NCBI GenBank assembly: GCA_963768565.1
Contig: CAVYIO010000029.1
Span: forward strand, 31,177-95,176
Direction: 5' to 3'
DNA: 64,000 nt
From: JABDKH01 sp963768565
Lineage (GTDB): Bacteria; Bacteroidota; Rhodothermia; Rhodothermales; JABDKH01
The translations under genes and the position numbers were made by a program. The notes under the pieces were generated by a model. The model saw nothing but the letters and a program-made list of their open reading frames with translations, did not search any database and was not told where the DNA came from. Positions 57,314 through 64,000 of this stretch are shown in pieces (positions within the stretch are counted from its first letter, which is position 1; every line of letters begins with the position of its first letter).

Positions 57314-60120
57314 TCAGTTCAAAGGCCTTGATCGAGACAAGACGATTATCGGTAAGCGCGCTCGAAACGATCGCCAGCGATTCGGTAACGACCTTGCCGA
57401 CGTCAACGCGATCACCTTCCACCTTTGGCGATCTTTCTGGTGACTCGAATCACGGCGCCGTCGTCTACGGTCGGATTGCCCGGAGATCAGCCCGCGACGA
57501 ACCCTGAAGGTCGCACCAGACGCCTGCGTGAGAACGATGTCCTGAGATTCTTCCTGTAGACCACCGGCCCGGTCGAGATAGTACGACAACCGCCTGCCTG
57601 ACTCGTACTTGATCAGTCCTTCCGTGACGACGTTGCCCAGAACAGACACCGCGTTCGGGACCTTCGGAATCACGATCTGATCGCCCGGCTGAAGAATGAC
57701 ATCGGCTTTGCGGTTTCCGCGAACGACTTTGTCCACCTCGGTGATCAACTGCTGACCGTTCCGCGTGACGCGTCCCCCTTTCGCGTATCCGGTGGGAAGT
57801 ACTCCGCCTGCACGCTGGATCAGCGTCGACAGGGTTTCGTTCTCGTCAACAAGCGCGTAGGGTCCCGGAAATCTGACCTCGCCGATTATGTTGACCGTCT
57901 CGAGTGCCTTGAAATTCGGGTCAACGCGAACGAATACGTGGTCACGATGATCGAGTCGGTACGCCCGTGCCTCGGAGATCGGATCGCCGTTGGTCCCGAG
58001 CTTGTAGTTGACGCCTGCAGGCGCACCGTCGAGCTTCAGCCGGACCTTGTTCATCACCACTTCCCGATTCCCGCTGGCTGTCTTCGCGGCGCGCCCGGGC
58101 CACCTCGACGAAATCCTGAAACGCGCCTTCTGTCAGACCTCCGGCCTGGATCACCAGGTCTTCAACCGTCATGTTGTCGTTGTACCGATACTGGCCCGGC
58201 GATGCTACCGCACCGCTGATCGACACAAATCGATCTTCCAGCGTCTCGACCGTGAGCGGATACACATGCAGGCTGTCCTGCGGCTGAAGGAGCATGGTCG
58301 CAGAACCGGAGCCCGCCAGCACTTCGCGAAGACTGAACGGGATAATCTGCTCGGTCTTGCCGTCCGGAAGCTTCCGAAAGACATCTGCCCGCTCCAGATA
58401 GACGTCTTTCAGGAACTCGGGGTCCAGCAGTCCGCCACCGGTGAAAAGCAGATCGTAGACCGACATGCTGTCCCGAAGGGCATATTTCCCGGGACGAAGA
58501 ATCTGACCGCCAATGCTGACGAAACGGTCAGCCTCAAACGCCTTCGCCGAGTAGACGAAGACCCGGTCGCGCCCCATCAGCGCAATATCCTGCGTCGGGT
58601 CACCCTGCTAGCGCGCGGGACAGGTCCAGCGAAATCAGGACCTCCGTGGAATCGTCGCGCATGCGGACAAGGTCTGCCTTGCCGAGGTACGCGGTACCCG
58701 TGACTCCGTCGGCCTCACGAATGAGATCACGGACTGTTCGAACGGAAGCCCCGATCTCATAACGTCCCGGTTGATACACGTCACCGGCAACCGACACGGC
58801 GTTCTCCACCAGATCCACGATCGAGAACAGACTTGACGCGATCGCCATCCTGCAGCATGCACCGTCTCCTCGCCGCGGATCACCCGCTCCAGACTGAAAT
58901 CGAGCAGCTCGCGAGCAATCGACGGATCCGTGCGCCGGTCGAAGGGAATGATGCGGTCGACCTGAAAACGCTTTGTGTACGCGTCGGGTAGCAGGCCGCC
59001 GGCGTAGGCAAGCAACTCCGCCATCCCTTCGCCCTCACGCAGCTCGTAAATGGCCGGCCGGTACACGTCACCCTCTATCGAAACGGTAACCTCACGCGGC
59101 GGGATGAAAATGAAGTCGTTGCTCTGGAGTCTGATGGGATTCTTGTCGTACCCCTTGAGCAGGTAGTTGTAGATATCAACCGTGCCCAGGACGCGCCCGC
59201 CGCGAACGACCTGAACCGAGCGAAGGGATCCGCTCGTCAGCGGGCCACCGACGCTGTAGAGGACGTTGAACGGAGTCGAGTTCGAACTCACCGTGTATCC
59301 GCCGGGTCGCGCAACCTCACCGAGCACAAACACCTGGACGGGGCGCAGCCTCGTGAGCGTGAGGTCCATGAAGACACTCGGGCGGATCGCTCGTGAGCCC
59401 CGCGTAGGACCTGGAGAGCGAGTTCCGCATGTCCTGCCGGAGGCTTTCCAGTCGACTTCCGGCCACGGTCAGCTGACCGACGTTCGGGATGAAGACGCGG
59501 CCTTCCCGGTCGACGGTGATATCGTACTGGAATTCGGCGGCGCCCCAGACGCTCAGCCGAAGCTCGTCGGCCGGCCCGACGATGTAACCGTCATCGACCG
59601 GTCCGACAGAATTGGGCTCGAAGGCCTGAGGAACGTTCTCGAAGAGGCCGTAGCCAAAGTATTTGATCTCCTTTTTGCGCCCGTAGTCTTCGAGGGGCGT
59701 GTCGACGTCCCGCTCCGCAGCCCGCCGCTGATCTGCAAGCTCCTCCGCATCGTCGTCAATGGCGTCCTGGTCTACCAGCACCACCGTATCCACGATCGCC
59801 GGCAGCGCGACGGCTGGTTCGGGCACGGTTTCGACATCGCTCACGGCACGAAGCAGCCGCTGGATGGTCGCTTCCGGTATCCCGAGCTCGCGGGCCCGCT
59901 GTGCGGCCTGTGCCGGATTGTCCAGGTCGATACCCATGCGGGCCGCCTGCTCGCGGGCTTGCTCCTCCGTCATGCCTCGCTGCCGCAACTCTCGCTGAAC
60001 GTCGGCCGGTACCTCCTGGGCACGGGACTGTGGAACAACAAAAACGGATACGAGAGCTACGAGGAGGGCCGTGATCAGGGCCCGGTGGTGTGGACTCTTC
60101 TTCAATGCGTGCGGGGTCAT
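57314..60120 (-). CDS. Multi-SLBB polysaccharide export protein, Wza-like (several frame breaks)
   Basis: Start ATG 60120, with a signal peptide (LITALLVALVSVFVVPQSRA). An acidic N-terminal region precedes the Poly_export domain (GPADELRLSVWGAAEFQYDI, FIPNVGQLTVAGSRLESLRQ). Repeated SLBB modules follow: VQVFVLGEVARPGGYTVSSN, EVTVSIEGDVYRPAIYELRE, AVSVAGDVYQPGRYEIGASV, FVSIGGQILRPGKYALRDSM, FVSISGAVASPGQYRYNDNM and TVNIIGEVRFPGPYALVDEN. The frame changes near 59385, 58850, 58603, 58090 and twice between 57480 and 57430; the C-terminal anchor SLAIVSSALTIIVLSRSRPLN-type end is at 57314. Joined length is about 935 residues, with six or more SLBB repeats, far longer than E. coli Wza. It should export the locus polysaccharide. 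Confidence 0.88.
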
Positions 60121-60397
60121 GATGTAGATCCTGGAACCTGCTACTGCGCGGGATGACACATCCGGGGCGATGGCCTGCGGGGTCAACGGGTCGCTCTGGG
60201 GCCGGTCGAGTCGTCGTCCATCGGCAGAAGGTGGTTTCTTCGGACTCCGGCTCACCGGATTTAAGGAAGTTAACTATCCTGCCTATTCTTTTTCACTTCC
60301 GAACAAAAATCTAACGTCCCGGCGGTCACCGGATTGCGGACGGAAACGTACCTTACGAGAGCTTTCAAATGCACCCAACCTTCCGTCTGCCCACATT

Positions 60398-60883
60398 GTG
60401 AAGCATTCCTCGGTCCGTTCCCGGTTCTTTCGGGCAATCCTGTTCGTCTTCATTCTCGTGTTAGCCGGTCCTGTCACGTCCCGTGCCCAGATCGATGTGG
60501 CCGTATTCGGCGAACGAATGGCCGGGGAAGACCTGTATGGAGTCGGAGGCGCCGTCATGCTGCCGATCCGAGGATATACCTTCGACATCGTGCTCGGCGG
60601 CAGCTACTTCTTCGCCGCGTCGGACACGACCTCTCCGTGGACCGTCAACCTCGACACCCATCTGAATCTATTCACGTATCGTTTCCTGAGGCCCTACTAC
60701 GGCGTGGGACTGAATTACTACAATCGTGACGGCGACCGGGTAGGAGTCAACCTCAAGCTGGGCGTCTACGTGCGACTGCGGGACTGGCTTGTTCCGTACG
60801 TGCAGTACACCTATCGCACGATCCCGTCGATCGAGCATTCCTACATGCAGGTGGGAGCGCGAATTATTCCGCGTTCGCGCTAG
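60398..60883 (+). CDS. Small outer-membrane beta-barrel protein
   Basis: 161 residues from GTG 60398, chosen because it starts a signal peptide (KHSSVRSRFFRAILFVFILV, ending SRAQ). The mature protein is strand-rich with aromatic girdle residues: VAVFGERMAGEDLYGVGGAV, GYTFDIVLGGSYFFAASDTT, LRPYYGVGLNYYNRDGDRVG, LRDWLVPYVQYTYRTIPSIE, about eight strands by eye. It sits divergently from the Wza-like gene, so it may belong to the surface-polysaccharide region. Family unknown. Confidence 0.7.
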   Translation: MKHSSVRSRFFRAILFVFILVLAGPVTSRAQIDVAVFGERMAGEDLYGVGGAVMLPIRGYTFDIVLGGSYFFAASDTTSPWTVNLDTHLNLFTYRFLRPYYGVGLNYYNRDGDRVGVNLKLGVYVRLRDWLVPYVQYTYRTIPSIEHSYMQVGARIIPRSR

Positions 60884-60901
60884 CACCCGGAGCAGGAGGA
60901 A

Positions 60902-61666
60902 ATGGATATCGAGACGTTCTACCGACATCCGACGGCACGGCTGGGCGCCGGTACCGAGATCGGCCGGTATTGCGTCGTTTCAGAAGATGTCGAAATTGGA
61001 CCGGGATGTCTGATTGGCCACCACGTAGTCATACACGCCGGCGCACGGATCGGCTCGAATGTTCGTATTGACGACCACGCGGTTATCGGCAAGCAGCCCA
61101 TGCGTGCGCCCAACAGCGCAGTGACAAAGGGCGGCTTGCAGCCCGCACCGGTAGTCGGAAACGACTGCATTATCGGGACCGGCGTCATCCTCTATGCTGG
61201 ATCGATGATCGGGACCGGCGTCCTGGTGGCCGATTTTGCAACGATCCGTGAACGGGTCCGCGTAGGCGACTTCACCATCGTTGGTCGCGGCGTATCCATC
61301 GAGAACGACTGCACCGTCGGGCGGTACTGCAAACTGGAGACCAACGTCTACCTTGCCGCCTATTCGGAGGTCGAGGATCGGTGCTTCATCGCCCCGGGCG
61401 TTTTGACAAGCAACGACAACTTCATCGGACGAACCGAGGAGCGGTTCAAACACTTCAAAGGCGTGACAGTGCGGAGGGGTGGTCGAATCGGAGTCGGAGC
61501 GGTCGTACTGCCTGGCAAGGAAATCGGTCCAGACAGCGTCGTGGCGGCCGGAGCCGTCCTGACGAAGGATGCGGAGGGAGACAAAGTGTACACCGGCGTA
61601 CCGGCGAGGAAGTCAGGTGACGTCCCGGAGGAGCAGAAGCTCGACAACCAGGGTTGGGAAGACTAG
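60902..61666 (+). CDS. UDP-sugar N-acetyltransferase, WbpD/WlbB-like left-handed beta-helix
   Basis: 254 residues with an AGGAGGAA ribosome-binding site just before ATG 60902. Hexapeptide repeats fill the protein (ARLGAGTEIGRYCVVSEDVE, GARIGSNVRIDDHAVIGKQP). The insertion VAYSEVEDRC-type region and the ending GVPARKSGDV are typical. It resembles the enzymes that acetylate the 3-amino group of UDP-2-acetamido-3-amino-2,3-dideoxy-glucuronate (WbpD). It is followed by the aminotransferase (18-base gap) and dehydrogenase, supporting that role. Confidence 0.82.
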   Translation: MDIETFYRHPTARLGAGTEIGRYCVVSEDVEIGPGCLIGHHVVIHAGARIGSNVRIDDHAVIGKQPMRAPNSAVTKGGLQPAPVVGNDCIIGTGVILYAGSMIGTGVLVADFATIRERVRVGDFTIVGRGVSIENDCTVGRYCKLETNVYLAAYSEVEDRCFIAPGVLTSNDNFIGRTEERFKHFKGVTVRRGGRIGVGAVVLPGKEIGPDSVVAAGAVLTKDAEGDKVYTGVPARKSGDVPEEQKLDNQGWED

Positions 61667-61684
61667 CCGTATCGAGGCGAGGTA

Positions 61685-62836
61685 GTGAGCATGGATATCC
61701 AGATGGTGGACCTGCGAGGTCAGTATCTGAGGATCAAGGACGAGATTGACGCGGCCGTGCAGGAGGTCCTGGACGGCGCCCAGTTTATCAGGGGTCCTCT
61801 GGTAGGCGAGTTTGAGTGCAAGCTGGCAGGTCACCTGGGCGGCAAGTACGCGCTGGGCGTTGGCAACGGCACCGATGCGCTTCAGATCGCCATGATGGCA
61901 CTTGGCGTCGCTCCGGGCGATGAGGTGATCACGACGGCATTCACGTTCGTTGCGACGGCCGAAGCCGCCGCCCTGCTCGGAGCCGTTCCGGTCTTCGCCG
62001 ACATCGATCCCGAATCCTTCAATATCGACCCGAGTGCTATCGAGGAGCTCATCACGCCTCGCACCAGAGCGATCGTTCCGGTACACCTCTTCGGCCAGCC
62101 TGCCGACATGGATCCGATCATGGAGATCGCCGATAGACATGGTCTCGCAGTGATCGAGGATAACGCGCAGGGCGTCGGAGCGACGTACAAAGGCCACGCA
62201 ACCGGATACATCGGTACCATGGGGACCCTGTCGTTCTTCCCGTCGAAAAACCTCGGAGCGTATGGCGACGGTGGAGCAATTACAACAAACGACGAGGCCT
62301 TGTACGAGGCCGCGCGGAAGGTCGCCAATCACGGTGGCACGCGGAAGTATCACAACGAGGTCGTTGGCGTCAACAGCCGACTCGATACGTTGCAGGCGGC
62401 AATCTTGCTCGTCAAACTTCGCCACCTCGACGCATTCTCCGAGGCGCGAAGAGCGGCCGCTGACCGGTACGACGAATTGCTCGCGGACGTTGAAGGCGTT
62501 ACAATTCCACACCGCGTCCCGGAGTCCCGTCATGTGTTTCATCAGTACACCATCCGCGTGTCGCCCGACGTGCCGGAAGGCCGAGATGGTCTCGCTGCCC
62601 ACCTGAAGTCGGCGGGCATTCCTCATGCCGTGTACTATCCGACGGCTCTCCATCAGTTACCCGTATTCAAAGATGGTCACGCGGCGTGCCGTATCGGCGA
62701 CATGACCCATACCGAGACCGCCGCGCACGAGGTCATCTCGTTGCCGATGCATACGGAACTCACCGGGGCGCAACAAGGTCGCGTCGTTGATGCCATCGCT
62801 GAGTTCGTTCAGACAGGTCAGGAGGCTGGAGCATGA
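61685..62836 (+). CDS. DegT/DnrJ/EryC1/StrS aminotransferase, WbpE-like
   Basis: 383 residues. PLP fold-type I sugar aminotransferase signatures: VGNGTDALQIAMMALGVAPG, TTAFTFVATAEAAALLGAVP, PVHLFGQPADMDPIMEIADR, AVIEDNAQGVGATYKGHATG, and FFPSKNLGAYGDGGAITTND, with the Schiff-base Lys in FFPSKN. It probably aminates the 3-keto group of UDP-sugar made by the neighbouring dehydrogenase. It overlaps the next gene by the ATGA sequence, a coupled pair. Confidence 0.93.
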   Translation: MSMDIQMVDLRGQYLRIKDEIDAAVQEVLDGAQFIRGPLVGEFECKLAGHLGGKYALGVGNGTDALQIAMMALGVAPGDEVITTAFTFVATAEAAALLGAVPVFADIDPESFNIDPSAIEELITPRTRAIVPVHLFGQPADMDPIMEIADRHGLAVIEDNAQGVGATYKGHATGYIGTMGTLSFFPSKNLGAYGDGGAITTNDEALYEAARKVANHGGTRKYHNEVVGVNSRLDTLQAAILLVKLRHLDAFSEARRAAADRYDELLADVEGVTIPHRVPESRHVFHQYTIRVSPDVPEGRDGLAAHLKSAGIPHAVYYPTALHQLPVFKDGHAACRIGDMTHTETAAHEVISLPMHTELTGAQQGRVVDAIAEFVQTGQEAGA

Positions 62837-63885
62837 CGGGTGGTGAGAACGGCGCGGATCGAGTCGTCCGCATTGGACAGGTCGGCGTCGGGTACTGGGG
62901 AAAGAACCTTCTGCGCAACTTCAGTCGGCTGCCGTCGGCGGAAGTGGTGAGCGCGTGCGACCAACGGGAGGCAATCCTGCAATCCGTCGCGGCCGGTTAT
63001 CCCGGCATGCAGACCACCAGTGACTTCGACGCGTTGCTGCAAGACGACAGCATCGAGGCCATTGTCGTAGCGACGGAAACTCCGACGCACGCAGAACTGG
63101 CCGAGAAGGCTCTTCTGGCCGGCAAGCATGTTTTCGTTGAAAAGCCTCTGGCGCAATCCGTTGAGGACGCGCGTCGTCTCGTCGAGCTGTCGGAAGAAAG
63201 GGGTCTGGTACTGATGGTCGGCCATCTACTCATCTACCATCCGGCCTTTCGCTATGTAGATGCGCTGATCGAGTCGGGAGATCTCGGCGACGTGTACTAC
63301 CTGTACAGCACTCGTGTGAATCTCGGGGTCATCCGACAGAAGGAGAACGCTCTTGAAAGTCTCGCTCCGCATGATCTGGCCGTGTCACTCCGATTCCTGA
63401 AGCGCCGTCCGGTGGCCGTTGCGGCGCAGGGCCAGGCCTACCTGCAGCCTGGCGTTGAGGATGTCGCCTTCGCAACCGTCTTCTTCGAGGACGGAAGGAT
63501 CGCGCATCTCCATACCAGCTGGCTGGACCCGCACAAGATCCGCAAGGTGACGGTCGTGGGAAGCCGACGTATGGCCGTGATCGACGACATGCAGACCGTG
63601 GAGAAAGTCCGGCTCTACGACAAGGGGGTCGAGATGGCGAGTGGTCAGGAATCGTATGCAAACTACGCGGAGTCGATGTCCATCCGCGTAGGCGACATAC
63701 GGATACCCAAGATCGAGATGCAGGAACCTCTGCGCGCGGAATGCATGCACTTCGTCGACTGCATCAGACGCGGTCTGACACCCGAAACGGACGGACGTGA
63801 CGGACTCGCCGTTGTTTCAATGATCGACGCCATGCAGCGATCGCTTCGGAGCGACGGCGCCCGTGTCAATCTGAAGAACGACTAG
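62833..63885 (+). CDS. Gfo/Idh/MocA oxidoreductase, WbpB-like 3-dehydrogenase
   Basis: 350 residues starting inside the aminotransferase stop (ATGA), with GGAGG upstream. The Rossmann part reads IGQVGVGYWGKNLLRNFSRL, then VVATETPTHAELAEKALLAG and FVEKPLAQSVEDARRLVELS, with the catalytic Glu-Lys-Pro motif. The C-terminal domain shows TSWLDPHKIRKVTVVGSRRM and LRAECMHFVDCIRRGLTPET. It probably oxidises UDP-GlcNAc-uronate at C3 for the WbpE-type aminotransferase. No disruption was seen. Confidence 0.93.
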   Translation: MTGGENGADRVVRIGQVGVGYWGKNLLRNFSRLPSAEVVSACDQREAILQSVAAGYPGMQTTSDFDALLQDDSIEAIVVATETPTHAELAEKALLAGKHVFVEKPLAQSVEDARRLVELSEERGLVLMVGHLLIYHPAFRYVDALIESGDLGDVYYLYSTRVNLGVIRQKENALESLAPHDLAVSLRFLKRRPVAVAAQGQAYLQPGVEDVAFATVFFEDGRIAHLHTSWLDPHKIRKVTVVGSRRMAVIDDMQTVEKVRLYDKGVEMASGQESYANYAESMSIRVGDIRIPKIEMQEPLRAECMHFVDCIRRGLTPETDGRDGLAVVSMIDAMQRSLRSDGARVNLKND

Positions 63886-64000
63886 TAGAAGTCGCCGCCG
63901 CCCAGGAGAACCACGTTGTCGCCCTTGTGTCCAAACCGGGCGAAGCCGTTTCGCGTGTCCACAATGCAGGCCGCATTCTCTGCGATCATCTCGTACGGAT
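63882..64000 (-). CDS. C-terminus of a UDP-GlcNAc 6-dehydrogenase-like protein (WbpA-type), partial
   Basis: Reverse strand of the last 119 bases encodes PYEMIAENAACIVDTRNGFA and ends GDNVVLLGGGDFY with TAG at 63882. The Tyr-x-Met-Ile-x-Glu ... Val-Asp-Thr-Arg-Asn pattern is the C-terminal end of UDP-glucose/GlcNAc dehydrogenases. The gene begins beyond the window. It ends convergently with the WbpB-like gene, the two stops overlapping within CTAG. Together with acetyltransferase, aminotransferase and 3-dehydrogenase, it completes a WbpA-B-E-D set. Confidence 0.78.
   Translation of the reverse strand, partial: PYEMIAENAACIVDTRNGFARFGHKGDNVVLLGGGDFY

Noticed and set aside
59266..60156. A 296-codon plus-strand frame opposite the Wza-like gene
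   Set aside because: The minus strand carries the signal peptide, Poly_export and SLBB motifs; the plus frame has no start context or homology.

Overview
The window looks like a chromosome segment of a Rhodothermota/Bacteroidota-type bacterium. Evidence is indirect: GC-rich coding sequence, zinc-ligand-free L36, S14 and S4, a DUF4783 protein, a PorW/SprE-like lipoprotein, a DUF5723-like outer-membrane barrel, and weak use of Shine-Dalgarno sites in part of the genes. No tRNA, rRNA, CRISPR array, insertion sequence or phage gene was seen.

Layout. Positions 1-3228 (minus) carry a ruvX fragment, an HU/IHF-family protein and a Rel (p)ppGpp synthetase/hydrolase. Positions 3379-24351 (minus) hold one uninterrupted str-S10-spc-alpha supercluster, transcribed from rpsL to rplQ: translation factors, about 27 ribosomal proteins, secY, map, infA and rpoA. 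An unexpected small lipoprotein gene sits between rpsJ and rplC. Positions 24687-31734 (minus) hold ftsH, a large TPR/TonB-domain lipoprotein and pyruvate kinase. Positions 31920-36518 (plus) hold an SDR/DUF2867 protein, yidD, a MoaB/MogA protein, cysS and an HhH-GPD repair protein. Positions 36515-44825 (minus) hold trkH-trkA potassium uptake, tenA, a very large sensor histidine kinase and a DUF4783 protein. Positions 45145-49389 (plus) hold a large surface lipoprotein coupled to a beta-barrel. Positions 49402-52842 (minus) hold mutS2 and a sugar nucleotidyltransferase. Positions 53099-55710 (plus) hold an OmpA-type lipoprotein, a LOG-family protein and a secreted TPR protein. From 56060 to the end is a polysaccharide locus: Wzz-like and multi-SLBB Wza-like export genes (minus), a small outer-membrane protein, and acetyltransferase, aminotransferase and 3-dehydrogenase genes (plus) facing the end of a UDP-sugar 6-dehydrogenase. 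These four enzymes match the WbpA-B-E-D route to UDP-2,3-diacetamido uronic acids.

A caution runs through the annotation: many genes are broken by single-base indels whose other frame continues the same protein family. They hit essential genes (rpsD, rpsG, tuf, fusA) and are densest in tuf and fusA, so most are probably consensus errors of an assembled (perhaps metagenomic) genome rather than biology. Such genes are reported as single restored loci with the break positions given.

Most interesting signals: a histone-H1-like Lys/Ala repeat tail on L30, an acidic tail on L17, the lipoprotein inside the S10 operon, a PorW/SprE-like lipoprotein ending in a TonB C-terminal domain, the lipoprotein/barrel pair at 45-49 kb, and a 9-bp hairpin in the rpsL leader.
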